A stretch of DNA of 64,000 nucleotides from Bradyrhizobium diazoefficiens (GTDB taxonomy: Bacteria > Pseudomonadota > Alphaproteobacteria > Rhizobiales > Xanthobacteraceae), in the NCBI RefSeq assembly GCF_018131185.1, contig NZ_JAFCJE010000010.1, positions 1-64,000 on the forward strand, written 5' to 3'. Position 1 is the first letter of the stretch, and each line of letters begins with the position of its first letter. The notes under the pieces are model-generated. The model was not told the DNA's origin. It saw only the letters and a list, made by a program, of their open reading frames with translations, and did not search any database. Positions 7,671-15,673 of the stretch are shown here, piece after piece. A program made the position numbers and the translations under genes.

Positions 7671-8002
7671 AGATTCAAGCTGAGGACGGTGAGGTGCGGC
7701 GAAATAACGCGGGCCTGTTCACATGCGCCATCAGCGCCGGATTGTAAAGACCCGCGTGCTGCCCGCGTGCCGATGGGAATGGCCAGGAAGTCATACAAAT
7801 AGTTGATTTAATGGGTATTTTCACCAAGAAAGTGCCGCCCGGAGGGTGCGGGAAAAGTTGGTGCGTGCGGAGAATTTTCCGCTCATGCGCTGCTCGCGCG
7901 CTGCCGGCTGGGAGCGTTGGACGAGGGCGCTCTTGCTGGAATTCGTTATCCCAGCAGTTCAGCCTGCGACGGTTTGGCAGTGGCGGCGGGGCGAATCACG
8001 CC
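7671..8002. other. Gene-free stretch between OFA paralogue 2 promoter and tctA
   Basis: I see no gene here. The stretch is downstream of the leftward tctCBA operon and upstream of the OFA operator. A short A/T-rich patch (about 7790-7830) precedes GC-rich DNA with no clear hairpin plus T-run, so the tctA transcript end is not evident. Confidence 0.4.
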
Positions 8003-9502
8003 TCACGCCATCGACATGCGCAGGCGGCTGTAGCCTTCCTGGATCGCGGACCAGAACAGGGCGACCAGGCCGAGCGCCATGATCGTGCTGACGAGGCCGT
8101 TGGAGAAGAAGATGCCCAGCGAGCCCTGCGATCCCAGCAGCGACTGGCGGAAGGCTTCCTCCGCCTTGTCGCCGAGCACGATGGCGAGCACCAGCGGCGC
8201 GAGCGGGTAGTTGCACTTCTTCAGGAGATAGCCGATCACGCCGAACACCAGCATCAGCATCACGTCGAAGGTGCTGTTGTGCACCGAATAGGCGCCGATC
8301 GCGCAGAGCACCAGGATCAGAGGCGCGATGATGCCGAAGGGCACGCGCAGGATCGCGGCGAAGATCGGCACGCAGGTCAGCACGACGATCAGGCCCACGA
8401 TATTGCCGAGATACATCGAGGCGATCAGGCCCCAGACGAACTCCTTCTGCTCGACGAACAGCATCGGGCCGGGCTGCAGGCCCCAGATCAGCAGGCCGCC
8501 GAGCAGCACCGCCGCGGTCGGCGAGCCCGGCACGCCGAGCGAGAGCATCGGCAGCAGCGCCGCGGTGCCCGCGGCATGCGCGGCCGTCTCCGGCGCGATC
8601 ACGCCCTCGATCTCGCCCTTGCCGAAATTGTTGCCGCGCCGCGCCAGGCGCTTGGCGATGCCGTAGCTCATGAAGGAGGCCGGCGTCGCGCCGGCGGGCG
8701 TGACGCCCATCCAGCAGCCGATCAGGCAGGAACGCAGCGAAGTCATCCAATAGGCTGGCAGTTCCCGCCAGGTCTGCAGCACGACGCGCAGGTTGATGCT
8801 GGCCTTGCCGCCACGGAACGCCAGCCCTTCCTCCATGGTCAGCAGGATCTCGCCGATGCCGAACAAGCCGATCACGGCGATCAGGAAGTCAAATCCGTTG
8901 AGCAACTCGGTGATGCCGAAGGTCAGCCGCAACTGCCCGGTGATCGAATCGAGACCGACCGCGGCGAGCGCGAAGCCAATCATCATCGCGGCGATGGTCT
9001 TGAACGGCGGCTCCTTGCTCAGCCCGACGAAGCTGCAGAAGGCGAGGAAATAGACCGCGAACTTCTCCGCTGGACCAAATCTCAGTGCGAAGCCCGCGAC
9101 GAGGGGCGCAACCAGCGTGATCATGATGACGGCAAACAGCGCGCCGACGAAGGAGGAGGTGAAGGCGGCGGTCAGGGCTTCGCCGGGCTTGCCCTGTTGC
9201 GCCATCGGATAGCCGTCAAAGGTGGTCGCCACCGACCATGGCTCGCCGGGTATGTTGAACAGGATCGAGGTGATGGCGCCGCCGAACAGCGCGCCCCAAT
9301 AGATGCAGGAGAGCATGATGATCGCCGATGTCGGCGGCATGCTGAAGGTCAGGGGCAGGAGGATGGCGACGCCGTTGGCGCCCCCGAGCCCCGGCAGCAC
9401 GCCGATGATGACCCCGAGCGTGATGCCGATGATCATCAGCATGATGTTGTAGGGCTGCAGGGCGACCGCGAAGCCGTGAAACAGATTGGCCAACTCTTCC
9501 AT
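8003..9502 (-). CDS. tctA: Tripartite tricarboxylate transporter, large permease (TctA family)
   Basis: This 499-residue integral membrane protein has about 12 membrane segments. TctA hallmarks are visible: GVIIGVLPGLGGANGVAILLPLTF near the N-terminus, IYWGALFGGAITSILFNIPGEP, and a second repeat with MGVTPAGATPASFMSYGIAKRL and PGSPTAAVLLGGLLIWGLQPGP. The start at 9502 is preceded by an AGGA site. It is the last gene of tctC-tctB-tctA, with small gaps. With TctB and the periplasmic TctC it imports a carboxylate using an ion gradient. The operator upstream of tctC suggests oxalate or a related dicarboxylate as substrate (inference). Confidence 0.92.
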   Translation of the reverse strand: MEELANLFHGFAVALQPYNIMLMIIGITLGVIIGVLPGLGGANGVAILLPLTFSMPPTSAIIMLSCIYWGALFGGAITSILFNIPGEPWSVATTFDGYPMAQQGKPGEALTAAFTSSFVGALFAVIMITLVAPLVAGFALRFGPAEKFAVYFLAFCSFVGLSKEPPFKTIAAMMIGFALAAVGLDSITGQLRLTFGITELLNGFDFLIAVIGLFGIGEILLTMEEGLAFRGGKASINLRVVLQTWRELPAYWMTSLRSCLIGCWMGVTPAGATPASFMSYGIAKRLARRGNNFGKGEIEGVIAPETAAHAAGTAALLPMLSLGVPGSPTAAVLLGGLLIWGLQPGPMLFVEQKEFVWGLIASMYLGNIVGLIVVLTCVPIFAAILRVPFGIIAPLILVLCAIGAYSVHNSTFDVMLMLVFGVIGYLLKKCNYPLAPLVLAIVLGDKAEEAFRQSLLGSQGSLGIFFSNGLVSTIMALGLVALFWSAIQEGYSRLRMSMA

Positions 9503-9553
9503 GTCGATACGTCCTGCAGCAATAAGCAATAACGGGGATGACGGCGCAGCTTC

Positions 9554-10051
9554 TTACAGACCGAGCCATTCCTCGAGCGGTCCCTTGGGAAGCGGGACCA
9601 GGAACCAGCGCTCGAAAACCAGATAGGTCACGACCGGCATGCCGATGGCGATCGCGGCAACCGTCAGCCAGCGATAGGCGCCGAGCCAGCGCATGAACCA
9701 GGCGATGAAGACCATGGAGCCGACGTAGAGGCCGATGAACGGCATCGAGCCGACATAGATCGCGGTGGGCACGACGACGCTCATGACCTGGCGCAGCTGT
9801 CCCCATTCTGCGAACAGCCGGCCGTCGTCGTCGCGCTGCGCGTGCCACAGGTTGATGGCGCTCGAGGCGACGATGGCGGCGCCGATATAGAAGGGGAAGA
9901 AGCCGGCACGCGGGCCCTCGGCGCCCCAGTTGATGCCGGCCTTCAGGCTGCCGAAGATCACGACCAGGCCGAAGGCGCCGATCAGCAGCGCCATGCCGAT
10001 CTCCAGCGTTTTGTGCGCCGGGCCAGATGCGGATCCGGATCGTTCAGTCAT
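9554..10051 (-). CDS. tctB: Tripartite tricarboxylate transporter, small permease (TctB family)
   Basis: This 165-residue protein has four hydrophobic segments and the TctB outline: a first segment around residues 16-36 (LEIGMALLIGAFGLVVIF), then GPRAGFFPFYIGAAIV, then paired helices towards the C-terminus. The start at 10051 has a GGAGGT ribosome site. It lies between tctC (85-base gap) and tctA (51-base gap). TctB is the poorly conserved small membrane subunit required for transport by TctA. Confidence 0.88.
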   Translation of the reverse strand: MTERSGSASGPAHKTLEIGMALLIGAFGLVVIFGSLKAGINWGAEGPRAGFFPFYIGAAIVASSAINLWHAQRDDDGRLFAEWGQLRQVMSVVVPTAIYVGSMPFIGLYVGSMVFIAWFMRWLGAYRWLTVAAIAIGMPVVTYLVFERWFLVPLPKGPLEEWLGL

Positions 10052-10136
10052 GGGACCTCCAGGCGGAATTTCAGTCTTTCGCGATCGCGGCAGACGGGAG
10101 GACGGCCAGCGTCCTCAGCCGTCGTCAAAATCCCCG

Positions 10137-11144
10137 TCAGTTTGCCGATGCGAGGAAGCCGGCGTCCTTCATCAAGCCCTCGTGGCGCTTCTCCTCCGCC
10201 TCGATCCACTTGGCGTAGTCGGCGCCGGTCAGGAAGGTCGTGTTGAAGGCGCCGCTCTTCATGAAATCCTGCCATTCCGGCGTGGCGCGGACCTTCTTGA
10301 ACAGCTCGACGTAATATTCGATCTGATCCTTGGTGGCCTTGGGCGACATGAAGATGCCGCGCAGCATGAGATATTCCATTGCAAGGCCCTGCGACTTGCA
10401 GGTCGGAATATCCTTCCAGGCCTTGCCCTCGGCGACCGGCTCGTCATAGGCCATCGGCTGGGCGTCGAAGACGCAGAGCGGGCGGAGCTTGCCGCCGCGC
10501 CATTGCGCGACCGCCTCGATCGGATTGTTGACGGTCGAATCGACGTGATTGCCGACGAGCTGAACGGCGACTTCGCCACCGCCCTTGTAGGGAATGTAGG
10601 TGAACTTGGCCTCGATCGCCTTCTCGATGCCGACCGTGATGATCTGGTCTTCCTGCTTGGAGCCGGTGCCGCCCATCTTGAATGAGCCGGCCGGTGCCTT
10701 CTTCGCCGCGTCGACGTAGTCCTTGACCGTGGTGTACGGCTTTTCGGCATTCACCCAGAGCACGAACTCGTCGAGCGCCAGCATCGCAACCGGGGTCAGA
10801 TCCTTCCAGTTGAACGGAATTCCCGTCGCCAGCGGCGTCGTGAACAGGTTCGACAGCGTGATGATGATCTTGTGAGGATTGCCCGAGGACGTCTTCAGAT
10901 CTAGGAAGCCTTCGCCGCCCGCGCCGCCGGCCTTGTTGATGACGACCAGCGGCTGCTTCATCAGATTGTGCTTGGTGACGATGCCCTGGATGGTGCGTGC
11001 CATCTGATCGGCGCCGCCGCCGGTGCCCGCCGGCACCACGAATTCGACGGGACGGACCGGTTCCCAGCCAGCACGGCTTGCGGTGTTGCTGGCGCACGAC
11101 ATTGCGATTGCCGCCAGAGCGACATTCAGAACGAATGGCTTCAT
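10137..11144 (-). CDS. tctC: Tripartite tricarboxylate transporter substrate-binding protein (TctC/Bug family)
   Basis: This 335-residue periplasmic protein has an N-terminal signal peptide (MKPFVLNVALAAIAMSCASN). The mature protein shows the Bug fold: PVEFVVPAGTGGGADQMAR, VVINKAGGAGGEGFLDL, and a long second lobe with FKMGGTGSKQED and YIPYKGGGEVAVQL. The start at 11144 has an AGGGAGAG ribosome site; a longer in-frame start upstream is unlikely. It is the first gene of the tctCBA operon. An operator copy lies at 11419-11435, about 275 bases upstream, implying a long leader. Bug proteins bind carboxylates through water-bridged carboxyl groups; which one is unknown here. Confidence 0.9.
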   Translation of the reverse strand: MKPFVLNVALAAIAMSCASNTASRAGWEPVRPVEFVVPAGTGGGADQMARTIQGIVTKHNLMKQPLVVINKAGGAGGEGFLDLKTSSGNPHKIIITLSNLFTTPLATGIPFNWKDLTPVAMLALDEFVLWVNAEKPYTTVKDYVDAAKKAPAGSFKMGGTGSKQEDQIITVGIEKAIEAKFTYIPYKGGGEVAVQLVGNHVDSTVNNPIEAVAQWRGGKLRPLCVFDAQPMAYDEPVAEGKAWKDIPTCKSQGLAMEYLMLRGIFMSPKATKDQIEYYVELFKKVRATPEWQDFMKSGAFNTTFLTGADYAKWIEAEEKRHEGLMKDAGFLASAN

Positions 11145-11509
11145 CTTGTTTCTCTCCCTGTCGAACCTCGAACGCAGCCGCTCTCTGTCGGCTTGCGTCA
11201 GCCCATCTCGATTCACATGCCCGGCGTCAACCCCAATGGGCCGTCTCCAAAGGCAGTCCCGATAGAAACTCTATGAGCAGGGATAACGCGCGGCATCCGC
11301 TTCTTTCGGCTAAGGGCGTCGCCAAGGTTGCGGCAGGTGTGCCCCTCGGCTGTTCCCGTCCTGCGTTACGTTTCCCCGTCTTGCACCTGAGATCGTGCAA
11401 TCGTTCAAATTTGTCCAATGGTATGCGAAATGCCAGTAGACAAACAATCAGATCGGCGGGGCAGGCGGCGGACGAATTGTCGCAGTTGCGGCGGCGGGCC
11501 TGGATCGGG
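11145..11509. other. Long leader of the tctCBA operon
   Basis: No gene is apparent. The region holds the operator at 11419-11435. From there to the tctC start codon there are about 275 bases with no recognised riboswitch or leader peptide. Confidence 0.4.
11419..11435 (-). promoter_or_regulatory. Predicted GntR operator upstream of tctCBA
   Basis: In transcription orientation the site reads TGGCAT-TTCGC-ATACCA. A TTGTCT hexamer ends two bases before it. The arrangement is the same as at the OFA and CBS promoters, so the site most likely serves the tctCBA operon. Confidence 0.6.
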
Positions 11510-11543
11510 CGCAAAAGAAAATGGCCCCGACATGCGGGGCCAT
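11510..11543 (-). terminator. Rho-independent terminator of the 45-residue microprotein gene
   Basis: A perfect 9-bp stem (11521-11529 with 11535-11543, core GGCCCCG/CGGGGCC) with a 5-base loop is followed on the minus strand by TTTTCTTTT. It lies about 65 bases past the stop codon at 11608. This is one of the clearest terminators in the window. Confidence 0.8.
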
Positions 11544-11607
11544 TTGATCAAACCGTGCCTCTGCTGGACTGCCAGCCGGGCGGGCAAGGCTCTTCTTCAG
11601 GGTCTTC

Positions 11608-11745
11608 TTAGAGGCCGAAACGCGGCAGATCGCCGTTGCGGTTGGAAATCTCGGCGCTTGCCATCAGAAAACTGTCGATCGAGGCCATCAGGCGGGCGAA
11701 CAGCGAGGAGGAGGGGGCGAGAGCAACGGAAGCGGTCTTGGACAT
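11608..11745 (-). CDS. 45-residue microprotein in the oxalate regulon
   Basis: The frame encodes 45 residues beginning MSKTASVALAPSSSLFARLM and ending GDLPRFGL. It is preceded by an AAGGGA ribosome site. The middle (LFARLMASIDSFLMASAEI) can form an amphipathic helix, and the C-terminus is polar with two Asn and a basic patch. There is no signal peptide and no known domain. Three things argue that it is a real gene: its own operator copy at 11803-11819, the ribosome site, and a strong terminator just downstream, which together frame a single-gene transcript. The function is unknown; a partner or regulator of an oxalate enzyme or transporter is possible. Confidence 0.65.
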   Translation of the reverse strand: MSKTASVALAPSSSLFARLMASIDSFLMASAEISNRNGDLPRFGL

Positions 11746-11802
11746 CGGAATTCCCTTTCTAGAAGACAGTCAGCCTTGCTGTCTCATTTCGAAAGGCAAG
11801 TT

Positions 11803-11819
11803 ATGTATACCAGATGCCA
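11803..11819 (-). promoter_or_regulatory. Predicted GntR operator upstream of the microprotein gene
   Basis: In transcription orientation the site reads TGGCAT-CTGGT-ATACAT; the right arm is weaker than at the other sites. TGGACA, close to a -35 hexamer, ends one base before it. The start codon of the microprotein lies 58 bases downstream. Confidence 0.5.
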
Positions 11820-12101
11820 CTGTCCATGCTCTTGTTTGCATAGCAGCATGAAGACTCTCGCATCGCAGCATAATGCCGGGTTAACGAGGCCGTTTCGGAC
11901 ATAAAATTGCCGGGACCTGCGGACTGCCGGGGTTTTCCAGTCCCGAAAGCCGCCAAAGGCAGGCTGAAGCATCCGGTTCGAAGTGGGATGTCGCAGCGAT
12001 GCTCGCCAAGTTACGGCCGCACTGCAACGGGCGGGCCTTGGCAGGACAAGTCAAAGCCGCTAGTGGTCCGCCCCCTATCCAATCAACTGTCAGAGTGGTT
12101 C
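11820..12101. other. Intergenic region upstream of the Hsp70-like gene
   Basis: An open frame reads through from 11907 into the Hsp70-like gene, but its translation before 12102 has no family resemblance. I treat it as the leader of the Hsp70-like gene. No clear promoter or repeat is visible. Confidence 0.4.
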
Positions 12102-13421
12102 ATGTCGAGCGCCTCGGCCGCCGTCTCGATCGGCATCGATTTTGGGACCAGCAATACGGTCGTAGCCATCGCGGCGGATGACCGCCGGGTCGAGGCCATC
12201 CGCTTCGACCATGGCGGACAGCGCCACAGCGTCTACGTGTCGGCGCTGTGCTTCTGGGAGGACCGGCCGGGCGCCGGCGCCCAGGCCGAGGGCGGCCCGT
12301 GGGCGATCGAGCAATTCCTCGAAGGCCGCCACATCTACCGCTTCCTGCAGTCGTTCAAGACGTTCGCTGCGAGCAGCAGCTTCAACACCACGCAGGTTTT
12401 CCGACAGCGCTTCAAGTTCGAGGACATCCTGGCGGCATTCCTGCGGACGCTGGCGCGCCATGGCGGCGACAAGTTCGGCTTCGAGACGTCGACCATCACG
12501 GTGGGCCGCCCCGTGCGCTTCGCCGGCGGCAATCCCGACGAGGCGCTGGCAATGCAGCGCTACCGCGCCGCGTTCGAGCGCTTGGGTGCCGGCCACGCCC
12601 GCTATGTCTATGAGCCCGTGGGTGCGGCGTTCTCCTTTGCGCGAAGGCTGGAGCGCGATGCCACCGTGCTGGTTGCGGATTTCGGCGGCGGCACCAGCGA
12701 TTTCTCCGTGATGCGCTTTTCGCGCACGGGCGGCCATCTGCGCGCCGAGCCGCTCGGCCATGCAGGCATCGGCATCGCCGGCGACACGTTCGACTACCGC
12801 ATCGTCGACCGCGTCGTCTCGCCGCGGCTCGGCAAAGGCTCGAGCTTCCGCTCCTTCGACAAGGTGCTGCCGATCCCCAGCGGCCATTACACCAACCTCG
12901 CGCGCTGGCATCAACTGGCGATGATGAAGAGCAACGGCGATCTGCGCGAGCTCAGGGAGCTTGCGCGCACCGCGTTGAAGCCGGAACTGCTCGAGGATTT
13001 CATCACCATCGTCGATCTCGACCTCGGCTTTTCGCTGTACCGTGCGGTGTCCGATGCCAAGGTGGCATTGTCTGCACAGGACGAGGCCGACTTCCGTTTC
13101 AAGGGCGGCGGAGTCGACATCGGCGCGGCGATCACGCGAAAGAAATTCGAATCCTGGATTGCCGACGACATCGCCCGGCTGGGGGCCACCGTCGACAAGG
13201 TGCTGGCCAAGGCCGGCATCACCGCGCGCGAGGTGGAGAAGGTGTTCTTGACCGGCGGCACCTCCTTTGTGCCGGCAGTGCGAAAGCTGTTCTCCGAGCG
13301 GTTCGGCAACGACCGTCTGACGTCGGGCGATCAGTTCGAGTCGATCGCCTATGGCTTGGCACTGATCGGACACAGTCCGGACCCCGATCGGTGGGCGGCA
13401 GGCGAGGCCGTGGTCGGGTAG
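12102..13421 (+). CDS. Hsp70-family ATPase without a substrate-binding domain (YegD-like)
   Basis: This 439-residue protein is an actin-like ATPase of the Hsp70 superfamily. Phosphate-1 motif IGIDFGTSNTVVAIA is at residues 9-23, phosphate-2 motif VLVADFGGGTSDFSV near residue 190, the adenosine motif VFLTGGTSFVPAVRKLFSERFG near residue 380, and VYEPVGAAFSFAR between them. It ends after the nucleotide-binding domain, so it lacks the DnaK peptide-binding region. E. coli YegD has this layout. The start at 12102 is chosen because similarity begins there; its ribosome site is weak. The neighbours are unrelated, and the client or partner is unknown. Confidence 0.88.
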   Translation: MSSASAAVSIGIDFGTSNTVVAIAADDRRVEAIRFDHGGQRHSVYVSALCFWEDRPGAGAQAEGGPWAIEQFLEGRHIYRFLQSFKTFAASSSFNTTQVFRQRFKFEDILAAFLRTLARHGGDKFGFETSTITVGRPVRFAGGNPDEALAMQRYRAAFERLGAGHARYVYEPVGAAFSFARRLERDATVLVADFGGGTSDFSVMRFSRTGGHLRAEPLGHAGIGIAGDTFDYRIVDRVVSPRLGKGSSFRSFDKVLPIPSGHYTNLARWHQLAMMKSNGDLRELRELARTALKPELLEDFITIVDLDLGFSLYRAVSDAKVALSAQDEADFRFKGGGVDIGAAITRKKFESWIADDIARLGATVDKVLAKAGITAREVEKVFLTGGTSFVPAVRKLFSERFGNDRLTSGDQFESIAYGLALIGHSPDPDRWAAGEAVVG

Positions 13422-13448
13422 CAGGCGGCGAGCGACGCTGTTTGGCCG

Positions 13449-13892
13449 CTATTTCTGCTGAATTCGGTTCAGGTAATCGATCACGGAGAGGATGCGAGTC
13501 CGCACGACGACCTCCGGATTTTGCTGCGGCCCGGCCTTCTGCCAATAATAAGAATCGACGGCATGAGGCAGGTTGATGATGGGGTTGAACCGCTCGCCCC
13601 AGACCGGCATTTCACGCGTGCCGTGAGCCGGGACTGTTTTCGACCCATACAGGGTTTCGTAAACGGCGTTGGTCGGAAACACCCCGTTGTTGTTCCTGGC
13701 CAGCATGGTCAAGTCCGAAGGCGATGTCTTGAGCTGGCTGCTGACCGGTCCTTTGCCCTTTGCGTCGGCGCCATGACAACTCGCGCAAGACGACTGAAAT
13801 TCGGCCTTCCCGATGTCGACCTCTTCGGCCTTGGCGGCGGCCGCGAAACCAGCGGCAAGGCCGGCAATGAGCAACCATCCGATAGATCTCAT
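13449..13892 (-). CDS. Periplasmic c-type cytochrome
   Basis: This 147-residue protein has a signal peptide (residues 1-22, ending KAEE). It has one haem-binding CASCH motif near residue 36 (FQSSCASCHGADAKGKGPV), and a likely axial Met in TREMPVWGERF near residue 95. It is a single-haem class I cytochrome c of about 13 kDa when mature. After export it would act as a periplasmic electron carrier or a small haem subunit. It converges with the Hsp70-like gene (27-base gap), and no oxidase or dehydrogenase partner is adjacent. The final helix (RILSVIDYLNRIQ) matches the usual C-terminal helix of the fold. Confidence 0.9.
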   Translation of the reverse strand: MRSIGWLLIAGLAAGFAAAAKAEEVDIGKAEFQSSCASCHGADAKGKGPVSSQLKTSPSDLTMLARNNNGVFPTNAVYETLYGSKTVPAHGTREMPVWGERFNPIINLPHAVDSYYWQKAGPQQNPEVVVRTRILSVIDYLNRIQQK

Positions 13893-14048
13893 CGTATCGC
13901 CTCCAAGGCCGGCCAGGATGATCCTTACTCTAGCCGTTTTGCCCTTTTGACGGCTTGACGCACATCAAGCCGCCCCCGCCAGAGCGCAACGAGCACGCTG
14001 AACGTGCCCGCGGCTCACATCGAATCAGCTCGAAGCCTCGCGTCCAGC

Positions 14049-14492
14049 CTATTGATTGATCTCGGGCTCGACCAGCTTCGCCAGATTGCGCAGCGATTCC
14101 TGCCAACCGAGATAGCAGGCCTCGGGCGGGATGACGTCGGGGATGCCGGCCTGCGTGATGTCGATCTCGGTGCCGACCGAGACCTTCTTCAGGATCACGG
14201 TGACCTCGATCAGACCAGGTAGATTGGGATCGTCGAACTTGTCGGTGTAGCGGAGGCGCTCGTTCGGCACGAGCTCGAGATATTCGCCGCCGAACGAATG
14301 GCTGTGGCCCGTGGTGAAATTGCGGAACGACATCTTGAACGTGCCACCCACCTTGGGCTCGAAATGATGCACGGTACAGGTGAAGCCGTTCGGCGGCAGC
14401 CATTTCGCCATCGCATCGGCCTCCAGGAAGGCGCGATAGACTTTCTCCGGGCTGGTGGCGAGAACGCGGTGCAGGCGGATAGTGCTGGGCAT
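14049..14492 (-). CDS. SRPBCC/AHSA1-family protein
   Basis: This 147-residue protein has the START-like helix-grip fold of the Aha1/AHSA1 group. It begins IRLHRVLATSPEKVYRAFLEADAMAKWLPP; FEPKVGGTFKMSF follows, then ELVPNERLRYTDKF, and the protein closes with a long C-terminal helix (GWQESLRNLAKLVEPEI). Such proteins bind hydrophobic ligands and often lie near regulators of stress or solvent response; here the neighbours give no clue. The start at 14492 has a GAGGAT ribosome site. An upstream in-frame start adds 17 basic residues and is less likely. Confidence 0.85.
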   Translation of the reverse strand: MPSTIRLHRVLATSPEKVYRAFLEADAMAKWLPPNGFTCTVHHFEPKVGGTFKMSFRNFTTGHSHSFGGEYLELVPNERLRYTDKFDDPNLPGLIEVTVILKKVSVGTEIDITQAGIPDVIPPEACYLGWQESLRNLAKLVEPEINQ

Positions 14493-14683
14493 GGTTGTTA
14501 TCCTCAGTGTTTGATGGGCCCGAGATCGGCGTCTAGGGACCATTCATGTCACGAGGACGACCGGCGTGGCGCCGATCCGACATGCGTGTCGTTTTTTGTT
14601 GGATGTTTGTCTGGCCGGGTTGCTAGATGGCTGCCACGCCAGCGGCGTCATTGCGAACGCCATCCTGTAGCGGCCGGTCGCAC

Positions 14684-15673
14684 TTATTGATCGAGTCGAA
14701 TCTGCGCGGTTTTGACAATGTCCTGCCAGCGCGCGATCTCTTCGGCCATCCGCCGCTTGAGCGGTTCGGGACCTCGCTGATCCGGCGGCGGCAGGATCAA
14801 GCCTACCAGTTCAAGCCGTTTCCGTACGCCGTCGTCGTCAAGCGCTGAGCGAAATGCATCGGCAAACCGGTCGCGAATGGCGTCTGGCACGCCTTTCGGC
14901 AGGTAGAACGCGAACCAGCTTGACGCGACAAACTGTGGAAGCCCTGCTTCCCGGGCCGTCGGCGTGTCCGGCAATTGCGGAACCCGTGCGGGGGCCGAAA
15001 CGGTCAGAAAACGTAAGTTGTTGTCACCCAGGAAGGGAAGAACGTCTCCCAGCAGTCCGCAGCTGAAGTCGCTGCGACCTGCGGTCAGGTCGGTCATCGC
15101 CAGCGCCGATCCGCGATATGGCACCTCGACGGGCTTGATCCCGGTCACCGTCGTGAACAACAGACAGCTGATGTGGCTGATCGAACCGACACCCGCATGG
15201 GCCAAGGTGAGGTCCGGCCCGCGCGCCTTGGCGATCGCGATGAATGCCGAGATGCTATCTGCTCCGAGATCGCGGCGGGCGACGACGAGGATCGGCGTTT
15301 CCGCGACCAGGCCAATCGGTGTGAAATCAACCAGCGGATCGTAACGAAGGTTCGGATACAGCGCGACCGACGCCGCATGCGTGCCGACGTGACCGCTGAC
15401 CAGCGTATAACCGTCGGGAGCGCTTTTCGCGACGCGCGTTGAGCCGGTCGTGCCGCCCGCCCCGGCGACGTTCTCGACAATGATTGGCTGCCCGAGCTTT
15501 CGCGACATGTGTTCGGTCACGATCCGGCTCATCACGTCGTTCGGGCCGCCAGCCGCGAATGGGACGACCAGGATGATCGGCCGGGAAGGAAACGGCGGCT
15601 CGGCTTGTGCCACATTCAGCGTTGTCAGCACCGCCGCTGCGACGAGGACCGTGCGCGCGCATTTCAGAATCAT
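14684..15673 (-). CDS. Bug-family tripartite tricarboxylate substrate-binding protein (orphan)
   Basis: This 329-residue periplasmic protein has a signal peptide (MILKCARTVLVAAAVLTTLN..., cleavage near AQA). It has the Bug fold: RPIILVVPFAAGGPNDVMSR, VENVAGAGGTTGSTRVAKSAPDGYT, and EVPYRGSALAMTDLTAGR. Its ATG overlaps the stop codon of the upstream PcaB-like gene (ATGA), so the two are coupled. No TctA/TctB permease accompanies it, the usual state for most Bug proteins in these bacteria. The paired lyase suggests an aromatic-derived or dicarboxylate ligand (inference). Confidence 0.88.
   Translation of the reverse strand: MILKCARTVLVAAAVLTTLNVAQAEPPFPSRPIILVVPFAAGGPNDVMSRIVTEHMSRKLGQPIIVENVAGAGGTTGSTRVAKSAPDGYTLVSGHVGTHAASVALYPNLRYDPLVDFTPIGLVAETPILVVARRDLGADSISAFIAIAKARGPDLTLAHAGVGSISHISCLLFTTVTGIKPVEVPYRGSALAMTDLTAGRSDFSCGLLGDVLPFLGDNNLRFLTVSAPARVPQLPDTPTAREAGLPQFVASSWFAFYLPKGVPDAIRDRFADAFRSALDDDGVRKRLELVGLILPPPDQRGPEPLKRRMAEEIARWQDIVKTAQIRLDQ

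Noticed and set aside
7811..9532. Open frame of 573 codons on the plus strand
   Set aside because: It is antisense to tctA with no recognisable family.
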